A stretch of 64,000 nucleotides of DNA from Erwinia endophytica (GTDB lineage Bacteria; Pseudomonadota; Gammaproteobacteria; Enterobacterales; Enterobacteriaceae). Under the pieces are notes generated by a model. That model saw nothing but the letters and a program-made list of their open reading frames with translations, had not been told where the DNA came from and did no database searches. This document shows positions 8,686 through 18,980 of this stretch, piece after piece. The first letter of the stretch is position 1. The number at the start of each line of letters is the position of its first letter. The stretch covers positions 1 to 64,000 of the forward strand of contig NZ_RQVV01000016.1 in the NCBI RefSeq assembly GCF_009295515.1. The letters run 5' to 3'. Made by a program: the position numbers and the translations under genes.

Positions 8686-10230
8686 ATGGCTGAGTCTCAA
8701 TCGCTACCCGCCGAGCCGTGCGGCGCGGAGTATCTACGGGCGGTCCTTCGCTCGCCAGTGTATGAAATCGCACAGGTCACCCCGTTGCAGAAGATGGAGA
8801 AACTTTCTTCTCGTTTCGGCAACACCATTTTGGTGAAGCGTGAGGATCGTCAGCCGGTGCATAGCTTTAAATTGCGCGGGGCTTACGCAATGATTGCCAC
8901 ACTGAGCGAGGAGCAGAAGGCGCGAGGCGTGATTACCGCCTCTGCGGGCAATCATGCGCAAGGCGTGGCGCTGTCGGCGGCGCGTCTGGGGATTAAATCT
9001 CTGATCGTGATGCCGGTGGCGACCGCCGATATCAAAGTGGACGCGGTGCGGGCGTTTGGCGGTGAGGCTTACCTGTTTGGCGCTAATTTTGACGAGGCGA
9101 AGGGAAAAGCGATTGAGCTGGCTGAGCAGCGGGGCTATACCTTTGTGCCGCCCTTTGATCACCCAATGGTCATTGCCGGGCAAGGCACTCTGGCGATGGA
9201 ACTGTTGCAGCAGGATGCACATATCGATCGTGTTTTCGTTCCTGTCGGCGGCGGTGGTTTGGCGGCGGGCGTTGCGGTGTTGATTAAGCAACTGATGCCC
9301 CAGATTAAAGTGATTGCTGTGGAGGCGGAAGAGTCTGCCTGTCTGAAGGCCGCGCTGGATGCGGGGCATCCGGTTGACTTGTCCCGTGTCGGGTTGTTTG
9401 CCGAAGGGGTGGCGGTGAAGCGTATTGGCAGTGAAACCTTCCGCCTTTGCAGGGAATACCTCGACGACATCATCACCGTGGACAGTGATGCTATTTGCGC
9501 GGCGATGAAGGATTTGTTCGAAGACGTTCGCGCTGTCGCTGAACCCTCCGGTGCACTGGCGCTGGCTGGGATGAAAAAGTATATCCAGCAGCATCAAATC
9601 AAGGGAGAGCGCCTGGCGCATGTGCTGTCGGGGGCTAATGTGAACTTTCACGGTTTGCGCTATGTCTCCGAACGTTGTGAGCTGGGTGAACAGCGAGAAG
9701 CGCTGCTGGCGGTGACCATTCCTGAGCAAAAAGGCAGTTTCCTGAAGTTCTGTCAGTTGCTCGGCGGTCGTTCAGTCACCGAGTTCAACTACCGCTACGC
9801 CAATGCGAACCACGCTTGTATTTTTGTTGGCGTACGCCTGACCCGTGGGCTGGAAGAGCGTGGCGAGATCCTGCAGTTGCTGGATGAAGGCGGTTACAAG
9901 GTGGTTGATCTCTCTGACGATGAAATGGCGAAGCTGCATGTACGCTATATGGTCGGTGGTCGCCCTTCGAAACCGCTGCGCGAGCGGCTATACAGCTTTG
10001 AGTTTCCGGAAGCGCCGGGAGCGTTGTTGCGCTTTCTGCAAACCCTGGGGACGTACTGGAATATCTCACTGTTTCACTACCGCAGCCACGGGACTGATTA
10101 CGGGCGCGTGTTGGCGGGTTTTGAGCTGGGCGAGAACGAACCGCAGTTTGAAGAGCACCTCCAGGCGCTGGGTTATGATTTCCATGATGAAACCAGCAAC
10201 CCGGCGTTCAGTTTTTTCCTCGCGGGCTAG
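8686..10230 (+). CDS. ilvA: Threonine deaminase, biosynthetic
   Basis: This 514-residue PLP enzyme makes 2-oxobutyrate from threonine, the committed step to isoleucine. The PLP lysine is Lys62 in HSFKLRGAY, and the glycine-rich phosphate loop is VPVGGGGLAAG. The C-terminal half (about 335-514) holds two ACT-like domains that bind isoleucine (inhibitor) and valine (activator). It starts five bases after ilvD. Its stop codon directly abuts the stop codon of the opposing ilvY with no base between. Confidence 0.97.
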   Translation: MAESQSLPAEPCGAEYLRAVLRSPVYEIAQVTPLQKMEKLSSRFGNTILVKREDRQPVHSFKLRGAYAMIATLSEEQKARGVITASAGNHAQGVALSAARLGIKSLIVMPVATADIKVDAVRAFGGEAYLFGANFDEAKGKAIELAEQRGYTFVPPFDHPMVIAGQGTLAMELLQQDAHIDRVFVPVGGGGLAAGVAVLIKQLMPQIKVIAVEAEESACLKAALDAGHPVDLSRVGLFAEGVAVKRIGSETFRLCREYLDDIITVDSDAICAAMKDLFEDVRAVAEPSGALALAGMKKYIQQHQIKGERLAHVLSGANVNFHGLRYVSERCELGEQREALLAVTIPEQKGSFLKFCQLLGGRSVTEFNYRYANANHACIFVGVRLTRGLEERGEILQLLDEGGYKVVDLSDDEMAKLHVRYMVGGRPSKPLRERLYSFEFPEAPGALLRFLQTLGTYWNISLFHYRSHGTDYGRVLAGFELGENEPQFEEHLQALGYDFHDETSNPAFSFFLAG

Positions 10231-11112
10231 TTACATCAGGCTCCAGAACGCGTTGATAAGCGGCTCATTGAGTCGCTTTTTTTGCACGCAAACGCCGAGT
10301 TCAAATGGTGCGACCATCTCGACATTATCCAACTCCAGGATTCGGTTACGTACTGGCTCTGGACTGTTCTCTAACACCACATCTGGCAGTAAGGCAATGC
10401 CACATCCCAGCGCCACCATCGAGACAATCGCCTCGTGCCCGGAGACGGTGGCATAAATCAACGGATTAGGAATTCGGCGGTGGCGAAACCACAGGTCAAT
10501 ACGCTGTCGGGCAGGCCCCTGATCGGGCAGGATAAACGGGATTTGCGTCCAGTCGGGTTCCGCCTGGGTTGCCTGGTTGCGTACCGGGCAGGGCAAAGCG
10601 GGAGCAATCAACACTAGCGGAATCAGTCCCAGAGGCGTAAAACCGATACTGGCTGGCAGGGTTTCTGGTCGCCCGGCGATAGCGATATCAGCTTCCGCGC
10701 TCTGAACTTTCTCAACGGCATCTGCTGCGTCGCCGGTGGTTAGCTTAATTTCAACCAGCGGATGCCCGGCACGAAAACGGTCAAGGATTGGCGGCAAATG
10801 ACTATAGGCTGCCGTGACCGAGCAGAATAACCGGAGCTCGCCGCTGAGTGAAGGACCGTTCTGACCAATGGCATGTCGCAACTGTTGATACTGCAACAGC
10901 GTTTGTTGCGCAAACAGGCGTAGTTGTTCTCCGGCATTTGTCAGCGTGACAGTACGGTTATCCCGCAAGAACAACGACTGGCCCAGGTCTTCTTCCAGAC
11001 GTTGGATTTGCCGTGAAAGCGTCGAAGGACTGATGTGCATTGCCCGGGCGCTACGACCAAAATGGCGGCTCTCGGCCAGATGCAGAAACAGTTTTAAATC
11101 TCGTAAATCCAT
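10231..11112 (-). CDS. ilvY: IlvY, LysR-type activator of ilvC
   Basis: This 293-residue LysR regulator has an N-terminal helix-turn-helix (HISPSTLSRQIQRLE, about 27-41) and an effector domain that in E. coli binds acetolactate or acetohydroxybutyrate. It activates divergent ilvC and represses itself through the shared 165-base intergenic region, where two inverted repeats are visible. Codon use and context are those of the locus. Confidence 0.94.
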   Translation of the reverse strand: MDLRDLKLFLHLAESRHFGRSARAMHISPSTLSRQIQRLEEDLGQSLFLRDNRTVTLTNAGEQLRLFAQQTLLQYQQLRHAIGQNGPSLSGELRLFCSVTAAYSHLPPILDRFRAGHPLVEIKLTTGDAADAVEKVQSAEADIAIAGRPETLPASIGFTPLGLIPLVLIAPALPCPVRNQATQAEPDWTQIPFILPDQGPARQRIDLWFRHRRIPNPLIYATVSGHEAIVSMVALGCGIALLPDVVLENSPEPVRNRILELDNVEMVAPFELGVCVQKKRLNEPLINAFWSLM

Positions 11113-11135
11113 GCGGCAATGGCCTTATTTTAGCG

Positions 11136-11173
11136 TTGCAGTTTTTGCAATATCACATTGTTAATATATCAAT
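11136..11173 (+). promoter_or_regulatory. Tandem IlvY operators
   Basis: Two LysR-type inverted repeats lie between ilvY and ilvC. The first is TTGCA-N5-TGCAA (11136-11150), a perfect T-N11-A type site. The second is ATTG-N9-CAAT (11157-11173). Two tandem operators, one autoregulatory and one overlapping the ilvC promoter, are known for E. coli ilvYC; the match of layout supports the call. Confidence 0.75.
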
Positions 11174-11201
11174 TTAAGCAATACATTTCCTGTCATATGA
11201 T
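11174..11201 (+). promoter_or_regulatory. Likely ilvC promoter
   Basis: TTAAGC (11174-11179), 16 bases, TATGAT (11196-11201). The -35 box abuts the second IlvY repeat, which fits an activator-dependent promoter. A leader of about 70 bases precedes the ilvC start. Confidence 0.55.
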
Positions 11202-11277
11202 AGGGATCATGTACGGTGAACCGCCAGACGGCCTCACCCCGAATATAAAGATGAACACAACCCTATACGGAGTATCC

Positions 11278-12756
11278 ATGGCTAACTATTTCAATACATT
11301 GAACCTGCGCAACCAGTTAGCGCAGTTAGGTAAATGTCGCTTTATGGCGCGTGATGAATTTGCCGATGAAGCGAGTTACCTGAAAGGGAAAAAAGTCGTT
11401 ATCGTTGGGTGTGGTGCTCAGGGTTTGAACCAGGGGTTGAACATGCGTGATTCCGGTCTTGATATCGCTTATGCCTTGCGTGCTGAAGCGATTGCCGAGA
11501 AGCGGGCTTCCTGGCGTAAAGCGACTGAAAACGGTTTCAAAGTAGGCACTTACGAAGAGTTGATCCCACAGGCTGATTTGGTGGTTAATTTGACGCCGGA
11601 CAAGCAGCACTCTGCTGTCGTGCAGGCCGTGCAGCCGCTGATGAAAGATGGGGCGGCATTGGGCTACTCTCATGGTTTCAACATCGTTGAAGTGGGTGAG
11701 CAGATCCGTAAAGACATTACTGTGGTGATGGTTGCGCCGAAATGTCCGGGAACTGAAGTACGTGAAGAATATAAGCGTGGTTTCGGTGTGCCTACACTTA
11801 TCGCGGTTCACCCAGAAAACGATCCGAAAGGCGAAGGCATGGCGATTGCCAAAGCCTGGGCGGCGGCAACGGGAGGTCACAGGGCGGGGGTGTTGGAGTC
11901 TTCGTTTGTTGCTGAAGTGAAATCTGATCTGATGGGCGAGCAGACGATTCTGTGCGGTATGCTGCAGGCAGGTTCTCTGTTGTGCTTTGACAAGCTGGTG
12001 GCTGAAGGTGCCGATCCGGCTTATGCAGGAAAATTGATCCAGTTTGGTTGGGAAACCGTCACCGAAGCTCTGAAGCAGGGCGGCATCACGCTGATGATGG
12101 ATCGCCTGTCCAACCCGGCTAAAATCCGTGCGTTTGCGCTGTCTGAGCAGTTGAAAACTATTATGGCGCCGCTGTTCCAGAAGCATATGGACGACATCAT
12201 CTCTGGTGAGTTTTCTTCCGGCATGATGGCTGACTGGGCGAATGATGACAAGAAACTGCTGGGCTGGCGTGAAGAGACCGGTAGAACCGCGTTTGAAAAT
12301 GCGCCGCAGTTTGAGGGTAAAATTGCCGAGCAGGACTACTTCGATCAGGGCGTATTGATGATCGCGATGGTGAAAGCCGGTGTTGAACTGGCGTTTGAGA
12401 CCATGACGGATGCTGGCATCATCGAAGAGTCAGCTTACTATGAGTCACTGCATGAGTTACCGCTGATTGCGAACACCATTGCCCGCAAGCGTCTGTATGA
12501 GATGAACGTGGTTATCTCCGATACTGCTGAATATGGCAACTACCTGTTCTCTTATGCGGCGGTGCCATTGCTGAAAGAGTTTATGACCACCTTGCAGGTT
12601 GGTGATCTGGGTAAAGTGACCAGCGGTTCCACCAGGGTGGATAACGCACAGTTGCGTGATGTCAATGAAACGATTCGTCATCACCCGATCGAATCTGTCG
12701 GTCGCAAACTGCGTGGTTACATGACTGATATGAAACGTATCGCGGTAGCGGGTTAA
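11278..12756 (+). CDS. ilvC: Ketol-acid reductoisomerase, class II
   Basis: This 492-residue NADPH- and Mg-dependent enzyme rearranges and reduces acetolactate and acetohydroxybutyrate. The nucleotide fold has GCGAQG at 44-49, and the metal-binding DLMGEQ segment follows. The long C-terminal half marks the class II (long) form typical of enterobacteria. The start at 11278 ([10 protein letters not shown]) has ACGGAGTATCC before it; upstream in-frame starts would run through the promoter. It is transcribed alone from a substrate-induced promoter controlled by IlvY. Confidence 0.97.
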   Translation: MANYFNTLNLRNQLAQLGKCRFMARDEFADEASYLKGKKVVIVGCGAQGLNQGLNMRDSGLDIAYALRAEAIAEKRASWRKATENGFKVGTYEELIPQADLVVNLTPDKQHSAVVQAVQPLMKDGAALGYSHGFNIVEVGEQIRKDITVVMVAPKCPGTEVREEYKRGFGVPTLIAVHPENDPKGEGMAIAKAWAAATGGHRAGVLESSFVAEVKSDLMGEQTILCGMLQAGSLLCFDKLVAEGADPAYAGKLIQFGWETVTEALKQGGITLMMDRLSNPAKIRAFALSEQLKTIMAPLFQKHMDDIISGEFSSGMMADWANDDKKLLGWREETGRTAFENAPQFEGKIAEQDYFDQGVLMIAMVKAGVELAFETMTDAGIIEESAYYESLHELPLIANTIARKRLYEMNVVISDTAEYGNYLFSYAAVPLLKEFMTTLQVGDLGKVTSGSTRVDNAQLRDVNETIRHHPIESVGRKLRGYMTDMKRIAVAG

Positions 12757-12796
12757 TCTGACACCTGGGCTGGTGAAGACTGGTTCTGTGTGGAAA

Positions 12797-12823
12797 AAAG
12801 AGCGGAATTCCGCTCTTTTTTTT
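12797..12823 (+). terminator. Bidirectional terminator, ilvC and ppiC
   Basis: AAAAGAGCGG and CCGCTCTTTT flank a short AATT centre and are followed by T's on the + strand and by A's before the stem, so the element can work for both convergent genes. Confidence 0.9.
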
Positions 12824-12838
12824 GACCGAAATACGGAC

Positions 12839-13120
12839 TCAGTTACGGTACAGCACCTTGATGATATGGTAACCGAATTGCGTATGCAGCGGGCCATAAG
12901 GCGTGATCAACGGACAGGAGAACACCACTTTATCGAAAGCGGGAACCATTGCGCCCTGTTTGAATTCACCCAAATGGCCGCCTTTTTTGCCTGATGGGCA
13001 AATGGAGTGTTTCTTCGCCAGTTTTTCAAAATCAGCGCCTTGTTCCAGTTGAGCCAAAATGTCCTGCGCCTGTTTCTCTTCCTTAACAAGGATATGGAGT
13101 GCTGCTGCGGTTTTTGCCAT
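12839..13120 (-). CDS. ppiC: Parvulin peptidyl-prolyl isomerase C
   Basis: This 93-residue single-domain parvulin speeds cis-trans isomerisation of peptide bonds before proline in the cytoplasm. The core motifs [36 protein letters not shown] and HTQFGYHII are all present. The start at 13120 ([11 protein letters not shown]) gives exactly the E. coli length; the frame is open 26 codons further upstream but that extension resembles no PpiC. Confidence 0.95.
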   Translation of the reverse strand: MAKTAAALHILVKEEKQAQDILAQLEQGADFEKLAKKHSICPSGKKGGHLGEFKQGAMVPAFDKVVFSCPLITPYGPLHTQFGYHIIKVLYRN

Positions 13121-13212
13121 GATCGTACCTTGAGTCATAGGGATGCTGCTGGCTATACTATCACGCTGTCTTTCTTTCCTTTTGTTATATTTCATCATCG
13201 AGCGATCCCCTT

Positions 13213-15240
13213 ATGCGTCTTAATCCAGCTCAGCAACACGCCGTTGAATTTGTTACCGGGCCTTGTCTGGTACTGGCTGGCGCCGGTTCGGGTAAAACGC
13301 GCGTCATCACCAATAAAATCGCCTATTTGATCCGTGAATGCGGCTATCAGGCTCGACATATCGCTGCCGTGACTTTTACCAACAAGGCTTCGCGCGAGAT
13401 GAAAGAGCGTGTGGCGCAATCTCTTGGGCGTAAAGAAACGCGGGGCTTGATTATCTCCACTTTCCATACGCTGGGACTGGAGATCATTAAACGGGAATAC
13501 GCCGCGCTGGGGATGAAATCGAACTTCTCGTTGTTTGACGATCAGGACCAACTGGCGTTGTTGAAAGAGCTGACAGAAGAATGGCTGGAGAACGACAAAA
13601 ATCTGCTGCAACAGCTGGTTTCGACCATCTCTAACTGGAAGAATGATCTGATGGATCCCTCGCGGGCAGCAGCAGCGGTCGCGGGACAATCAGAACGAGA
13701 TCGGATTTTTGCACATTGTTACGCACTTTATGACCGTCACCTGAAGTCTTGCAATGTGCTGGACTTTGATGACCTGATCCTGTTGCCGACTCTGTTACTC
13801 CAGAAAAACCTGGTGGTACGGGAGCGCTGGCAGCAGCGTATTCGCTATCTGCTGGTCGATGAATATCAGGATACCAATACCAGTCAGTACGAGCTGGTGA
13901 AGTTGCTGGTGGGCGCGCGCGCGCGTTTTACTGTGGTGGGGGATGATGATCAGTCAATCTACTCATGGCGTGGCGCGCGACCGCAAAATCTGGTGCTACT
14001 GAAGGAAGATTTTCCGGCGTTGCAGGTGATTAAGCTGGAACAGAATTACCGATCTTCAGAACGTATTCTGAAAGCGGCGAATATCCTGATCGCCAATAAC
14101 CCTCACGTCTTTGAAAAACGTCTGTTTTCTGCGCTGGGATACGGTTCGGAATTAAAGGTGGTGACAGCCAATCATGAGGAGCATGAGGCCGAGCGCGTCA
14201 TCGGCGAGTTGATTGCCCATCACTTTATCAATAAAACACAGTACAAAGATTACGCTATTTTGTATCGTGGCAACCATCAGTCACGTGTCTTCGAAAAGAT
14301 GCTGATGCAGAACCGCATCCCATACCGTATTTCCGGCGGCACATCATTCTTCTCCCGTTCCGAAATTAAAGACCTGCTCGCGTACCTGAGAGTGCTGACT
14401 AATGCCGATGATGACAGCGCTTTTATGCGCATTGTGAACACGCCAAAGCGGGAAATTGGCCCGGCTACGTTGCAAAAGTTGGGGGAGTGGGCGCTGCAAC
14501 GCAATAAGAGTCTGTTTAGCGCCAGTTTTGATATGGGGCTGGGGCAAACTCTGACTGGGCGAGGACTGGAATCGCTGCAGCGTTTTACTGGCTGGTTGCA
14601 GGAAATTGCGGCACTTGCCGAGCGGGAACCGGTAGCCGCGGTGCGTGATCTGATCCGTGGCATAGATTATGAAAGCTGGCTGTTTGAAACCTCGGCCAGC
14701 CCGAAAGCCGCCGAAATGCGCATGAAGAACGTCAATACATTATTCCAGTGGATGACCGAAATGTTGGAAGGCAGCGATATTGATGAACCGATGACGCTGA
14801 CGCAGGTCGTCACGCGCTTCACGCTGCGTGACATGATGGAACGTGGCGAAAGTGATGAAGAGGCGGACCAGGTCCAGTTGATGACTCTGCATGCGTCGAA
14901 AGGCCTTGAGTTTCCTTACGTCTATCTGGTGGGGATGGAAGAAGGATTGTTGCCGCACCAGAGCAGTATTGACGAAAATAACATTGAAGAAGAGCGACGC
15001 CTGGCCTATGTCGGCATTACCCGTGCGCAGAAGGCGCTCACTTTTACCCTGTGCCGCGAGCGGCGTCAGTATGGTGAGCTGGTGCGGCCCGAGCCGAGTC
15101 GTTTTTTGCTGGAGTTGCCGCAGGATGACCTGAACTGGGAAACCGAGCGTAAAGTGGTCAGTGCTGAAGAACGTATGCAGACCGGACAGAGTCGGGTCGC
15201 GAGTCTGAAAGCCATGTTGGAAAAAGCGAAAGGAGCATAA
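13213..15240 (+). CDS. rep: Rep ATP-dependent DNA helicase
   Basis: This 675-residue SF1A 3'-5' helicase works with DnaB and PriC to move replication forks past bound proteins. Walker A is GAGSGKT (23-29) and Walker B is VDEYQDTN, followed by [13 protein letters not shown] and the QNYRSS motif. Length and sequence match E. coli Rep (673). It is divergent from ppiC. The binding site is weak. Confidence 0.96.
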   Translation: MRLNPAQQHAVEFVTGPCLVLAGAGSGKTRVITNKIAYLIRECGYQARHIAAVTFTNKASREMKERVAQSLGRKETRGLIISTFHTLGLEIIKREYAALGMKSNFSLFDDQDQLALLKELTEEWLENDKNLLQQLVSTISNWKNDLMDPSRAAAAVAGQSERDRIFAHCYALYDRHLKSCNVLDFDDLILLPTLLLQKNLVVRERWQQRIRYLLVDEYQDTNTSQYELVKLLVGARARFTVVGDDDQSIYSWRGARPQNLVLLKEDFPALQVIKLEQNYRSSERILKAANILIANNPHVFEKRLFSALGYGSELKVVTANHEEHEAERVIGELIAHHFINKTQYKDYAILYRGNHQSRVFEKMLMQNRIPYRISGGTSFFSRSEIKDLLAYLRVLTNADDDSAFMRIVNTPKREIGPATLQKLGEWALQRNKSLFSASFDMGLGQTLTGRGLESLQRFTGWLQEIAALAEREPVAAVRDLIRGIDYESWLFETSASPKAAEMRMKNVNTLFQWMTEMLEGSDIDEPMTLTQVVTRFTLRDMMERGESDEEADQVQLMTLHASKGLEFPYVYLVGMEEGLLPHQSSIDENNIEEERRLAYVGITRAQKALTFTLCRERRQYGELVRPEPSRFLLELPQDDLNWETERKVVSAEERMQTGQSRVASLKAMLEKAKGA

Positions 15241-15365
15241 CGTGATTCAGGTAAACGGGGCGGGGATATCGCCGTTACTCGTATAAAAAAATACGTTATG
15301 GTCCATGGTAAAGCGTAACGTCGATGGCGATTTTACCCATGCGAGACGGTCGCTTTTTGTCTTAT

Positions 15366-16850
15366 TCAGTCTACGGTCAGCGACCAGTGTACGTAACTTT
15401 GCCAGTGACACTCCTGTTCCAGCAACTCTTCTCTTAGCGGATGCGCGTCCAGCCAGCCAACAGGCAATGTCAGGGTGAGATGGTCATCATCGGCATGCAG
15501 ACGCACTGCGGGTAAAGTATCATCACGGCGGCGACTGGCAAAAATAATTGCCAGCCGTAGCAGGCGGCACAATCTTTCCGCCACCCGCGGTGTAACGGCA
15601 TTTTGCTGGCTAAGTAATGCCAGATCGATACTGTTCACCTGATTCTGTAGCAGCGTTGCCAATAATTTTTTCTGCGCGGGGGTAAAGCCGGGAAGGTCAA
15701 GATGGCGAATTAGATAGGCGGCATGTTGCGGAGCCTGTTTAAAATCAACGCTGAGGCCGATTTCATGGATGAGACAGGCACTGTCGAGCAGCTCGCAACA
15801 TCGGTCGTCCAGCTTCCAACTATGGCTGACCTGACGGGCAAAGCTTCTGGCCAACAGGCGTACGCGTTCAGCCTGTTCGGTATCAATTGTAAACCGGCGC
15901 TGAATGTTATGCAGTGTGCGGCCACGAATGTCACGGTCTGTCGGAAGAGGCAACATATCATACACCAGACCTTCGCGCAGCGCGCCGCCGGCCAGCGTCA
16001 TGCTGCTAATATTCAGCTCGGTAAAAATGGCGATCAGAATCGACAATCCGCTGGGGAAGACCAGCGCACGTTCCAGGGTCAGCCCTTCAATTTCCAGTTC
16101 TTCCAGTTTGTCGCACTGGATAGCACGTTGCCTGAGCTGTTGTAGTTTGCTGAGCGTGATGCGCTCGTCCATGCCCTGCGCCATCATAATTTCCTGCAGT
16201 GCCTGCACTGTTCCGGAGGCTCCCACGCATACCTGCCAGCCCTGCTCGCGCAACGGTTTGACCACTGGGCGGATCATATCGCGTGCTGCCTGTTCAGCCT
16301 CTTCGAAATTTTGTTTACCGAGATGACGATCACCGAAATAACGTTCCAGCCAGGTAACACAGCCCATGGATAAGCTAAATAACGCGGTGGTTTGTGAACC
16401 GCTGCCGGTAACCAGTTCGGTGCTTCCTCCGCCGATGTCCACCACCAGGCGTTTATCCGACCCCCCCGTGGTATGGGCCACTCCCTGATAAATCAGTCGA
16501 GCCTCTTCTTCGCCACTGATGACATTCACCGGGCAATTCAGAATGTGCTGGGCTTTTTGTAGAAAGGTTCCGGCGTTAGTAGCAAGACGCAAGGTCGCTG
16601 TGGCAACCACCCTGATTTGGTCAGGAGGAATGTCCTGCAGTTGTTCAGAGAACAACCGCAAACACTGCCAGCCGCGTTCCATGGCCTCGTTCGAGAGATG
16701 ATTGCTACCGTCAAGTCCCGCCGCCAGGCGCACTTTACGCTTAATGCGTGCAACGGTCTGGATGCTGCCCGCCACCTCGCGCACCACCAACATATGAAAA
16801 CTGTTGGATCCTAAATCTATTGCAGCATAAAGCGATGAGGCGCTCAGCAT
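15366..16850 (-). CDS. gppA: GppA, exopolyphosphatase/pppGpp phosphatase
   Basis: This 494-residue protein of the Ppx/GppA family converts pppGpp to ppGpp and so shapes the stringent response. The ASKHA-type fold starts with [12 protein letters not shown]; the second phosphate motif is [11 protein letters not shown]. The C-terminal HD-like domain carries [12 protein letters not shown]. The start at 16850 ([14 protein letters not shown]) gives the E. coli length. It begins seven bases after the rhlB stop, so the two are probably cotranscribed and translationally coupled; the site before the ATG is weak. Confidence 0.94.
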   Translation of the reverse strand: MLSASSLYAAIDLGSNSFHMLVVREVAGSIQTVARIKRKVRLAAGLDGSNHLSNEAMERGWQCLRLFSEQLQDIPPDQIRVVATATLRLATNAGTFLQKAQHILNCPVNVISGEEEARLIYQGVAHTTGGSDKRLVVDIGGGSTELVTGSGSQTTALFSLSMGCVTWLERYFGDRHLGKQNFEEAEQAARDMIRPVVKPLREQGWQVCVGASGTVQALQEIMMAQGMDERITLSKLQQLRQRAIQCDKLEELEIEGLTLERALVFPSGLSILIAIFTELNISSMTLAGGALREGLVYDMLPLPTDRDIRGRTLHNIQRRFTIDTEQAERVRLLARSFARQVSHSWKLDDRCCELLDSACLIHEIGLSVDFKQAPQHAAYLIRHLDLPGFTPAQKKLLATLLQNQVNSIDLALLSQQNAVTPRVAERLCRLLRLAIIFASRRRDDTLPAVRLHADDDHLTLTLPVGWLDAHPLREELLEQECHWQSYVHWSLTVD

Positions 16851-16857
16851 GGCAGTC

Positions 16858-18150
16858 TTAACCTGAACGTTTGCGGTTATTGTTGCGCGGTGCGCCAGCG
16901 CGGCGATGATTGCTGCCGCCACGACGCGGACCATTGCCAGAGCGATTACGTGTCAGGCGCTTCGGCGGGGGGAGTTCGGTTAGCAGTGCATCGCTGTTGT
17001 AACGGCTCACAGTAATGCTGTGGCCGATGTATTCTTCGATTGCCGGCAGGTTCAGAGCATATTCTTCACACGCCAGACTGATCGAGTGCCCATTCGCGCC
17101 TGCGCGCCCGGTACGACCAATACGGTGAACGTAATCTTCACAGTCATCAGGAAGATCGTAATTGAAAACGTGGGTCACCGCAGGAATATGCAGACCACGC
17201 GCGGCCACATCGGTCGCAACCAGAATATCAACGTCGCCTTTGGCGAAGTCATCCAGGATCCGCAGGCGTTTTTTCTGCGCCACGTCGCCAGTCAGCAGAC
17301 CCACGCGGTGGCCATCGGCAGCCAGGTGTCCCCAGATATCTTCACAGCGGTGCCGGGTGTTGGCGAAAATGATGGCGCGATCCGGCCATTCTTCTTCCAA
17401 CAGCGTTTGCAGAAGGCGCATTTTTTCTTCGTTCGAAGGGTAGAACAGCTCTTCTTTAATCCGGTGGCCAGTTTTTTGTTCCGGTTCGACTTCCACATAT
17501 TCGGCATTGTTCATATTTTCGAACGCCAGTTCACGGACGCGAAAGGAGAGGGTGGCAGAGAACAGCATATTCAGGCGCTGGTTTGCCGCTGGCATACGAC
17601 GGAACAACCAGCGAATGTCTTTAATGAAGCCCAGATCGAACATCCGATCAGCTTCGTCAAGGACCACCACCTGAATAGCGCCTAAGTCGATGTGATTCTG
17701 CCTGGCGTAATCGATCAACCTGCCGGTTGTGCCAACCAGAATATCGACGCCGTTTTCGAGGACTTTCAGTTGTTTGTCATAGCCGTCGCCGCCATAGGCC
17801 AGCCCGAGATTAAGGCCGGTGGCCTGAGCCAGTGGTTCTGCATCAGCATGAATCTGGACGGCTAATTCTCGGGTCGGCGCCAGGATTAGCGCACGGGGCT
17901 GATTCACCTGACGGCCTTCCGGCGCAGGGTGAGAAAGAAGATGATGGAACGTTGACGTCAGGAACGCCATCGTTTTGCCGGTACCGGTTTGCGCCTGTCC
18001 TGCCACATCACGCCCAGCCAGCGTAAAAGGCAACGCCAATGCCTGAATAGGTGTGCAGTTATGAAACCCTTTAATTTCAAGGGCTTCAATGACATTTGGG
18101 TGCAGGGCGAAGTCGGAAAACTTCTGTTCAGTTAAGTATGTTTTGCTCAT
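16858..18150 (-). CDS. rhlB: RhlB, DEAD-box RNA helicase of the degradosome
   Basis: This 430-residue DEAD-box helicase unwinds structured RNA for RNase E and PNPase in the degradosome. It has a Q motif (CTPIQ), Walker A AQTGTGKT (53-60), DEAD in [13 protein letters not shown] in LFSATLS and [10 protein letters not shown]. The C-terminal tail (from about 393) is rich in Arg, Gly and Asn and longer than in E. coli (421 residues). It is divergent from trxA. Confidence 0.96.
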   Translation of the reverse strand: MSKTYLTEQKFSDFALHPNVIEALEIKGFHNCTPIQALALPFTLAGRDVAGQAQTGTGKTMAFLTSTFHHLLSHPAPEGRQVNQPRALILAPTRELAVQIHADAEPLAQATGLNLGLAYGGDGYDKQLKVLENGVDILVGTTGRLIDYARQNHIDLGAIQVVVLDEADRMFDLGFIKDIRWLFRRMPAANQRLNMLFSATLSFRVRELAFENMNNAEYVEVEPEQKTGHRIKEELFYPSNEEKMRLLQTLLEEEWPDRAIIFANTRHRCEDIWGHLAADGHRVGLLTGDVAQKKRLRILDDFAKGDVDILVATDVAARGLHIPAVTHVFNYDLPDDCEDYVHRIGRTGRAGANGHSISLACEEYALNLPAIEEYIGHSITVSRYNSDALLTELPPPKRLTRNRSGNGPRRGGSNHRRAGAPRNNNRKRSG

Positions 18151-18267
18151 AGTGTGGTAGAATATCAGCTTACTATTGCTTTACGAAAGCGTATCCGGTG
18201 AAATAAAGTCAACCTACGTTGGCAGATGTTACGCCAACCAGCCAGGCATAATCTTTTGGAGTAAGAC

Positions 18268-18600
18268 ATGAGCAGCGATAAAATTATTCACCTGACCGAT
18301 GACAGCTTCGAGACCGACGTACTGAAAGCAGAGGGTTTGACGCTGGTCGACTTCTGGGCAGAGTGGTGCGGTCCATGCAAAATGATTGCCCCAATTCTTG
18401 ATGAAGTTGCTGAAGAATACGATGGCAAGCTGACAATCGCAAAACTGAATATCGACGAAAACCCGGGCACCGCGCCGAAGTATGGTATCCGGGGTATTCC
18501 AACCCTGTTGCTGTTCAAGGATGGCGAAGTGGCGGCGACCAAAGTGGGCGCGCTCTCAAAAGGTCAGCTCAAAGAATTTCTGAACGCGAATTTAGGCTAA
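18268..18600 (+). CDS. trxA: Thioredoxin 1
   Basis: This 110-residue dithiol oxidoreductase reduces protein disulfides, including ribonucleotide reductase. The active site is WCGPC with Cys34 and Cys37, and the cis-proline lies in GIPTLLLF. It is one residue longer than E. coli TrxA because of an extra Ser near the N-terminus (MSSDK). The binding site is TTTTGGAGTAAGAC. Confidence 0.98.
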   Translation: MSSDKIIHLTDDSFETDVLKAEGLTLVDFWAEWCGPCKMIAPILDEVAEEYDGKLTIAKLNIDENPGTAPKYGIRGIPTLLLFKDGEVAATKVGALSKGQLKEFLNANLG

Positions 18601-18612
18601 ATGACAGGTCCG

Positions 18613-18658
18613 GTGGCTGACAGTGTGGAGCCTGCTGTCAGACCACTGGTATATTTTT
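18613..18658 (+). terminator. Hairpin terminator after trxA
   Basis: GTGG-CTGACAG (18613-18623) pairs with CTGTCAG-A-CCAC (18635-18646), an 11-pair stem with one bulged A. TATATTTTT follows within ten bases. Confidence 0.75.
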
Positions 18659-18980
18659 AGTTCACCGCTAGACGTTTGTCATCAGGCATGCTAATTTACT
18701 GTTCACTGCACTACGAAACTTACCTTGTAGTTTGAATCTAAGATTTATTCCTTGTTGAATACTGTATTTATCTTAATTACAGATATTCAGCAATCTGACG
18801 GTTAGTATCATCAGCAATTCCGGCGTCTTGTCCATACCGTCTCATCGTCTCAGATTTGCGTTTTCTGCACGTGATTATCGAGCGGACCCTGACAAGAATG
18901 CCATTAACAGGCATGGATTTTTCGCCATACCATTTATGACAAATACTTCGAGATTTACCCCTTTTTAAGAACCCACCATT
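18659..18980 (+). promoter_or_regulatory. rho promoter and long leader
   Basis: This 322-base stretch has no substantial gene. In E. coli rho has a long 5' leader in which Rho limits its own synthesis by early termination, and a leader peptide gene rhoL. Here I see a pyrimidine-rich segment (about 18815-18860) suited to Rho binding, and a 17-base hairpin ATGCC-N7-GGCAT (18899-18915). The 13-codon frame at 18899-18940 begins in that hairpin, has no clear binding site and does not look like RhoL. Confidence 0.5.

Noticed and set aside
8734-9729. Long open frame (331 codons) on the minus strand opposite ilvA
   Set aside because: It is antisense to a highly conserved gene, has no family resemblance and reflects codon bias of the sense frame.
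11326-12186. Long minus-strand frame opposite ilvC
   Set aside because: Low-complexity His/Arg/Gln-rich translation typical of an antisense shadow; no binding site.
15341-15358. Small GCGA/TCGC hairpin with T's between rep and gppA as terminator
   Set aside because: Only four base pairs in the stem; too weak to call.
18899-18940. Thirteen-codon frame in the rho leader as a rhoL candidate
   Set aside because: No Shine-Dalgarno sequence, starts inside a hairpin and does not resemble RhoL.
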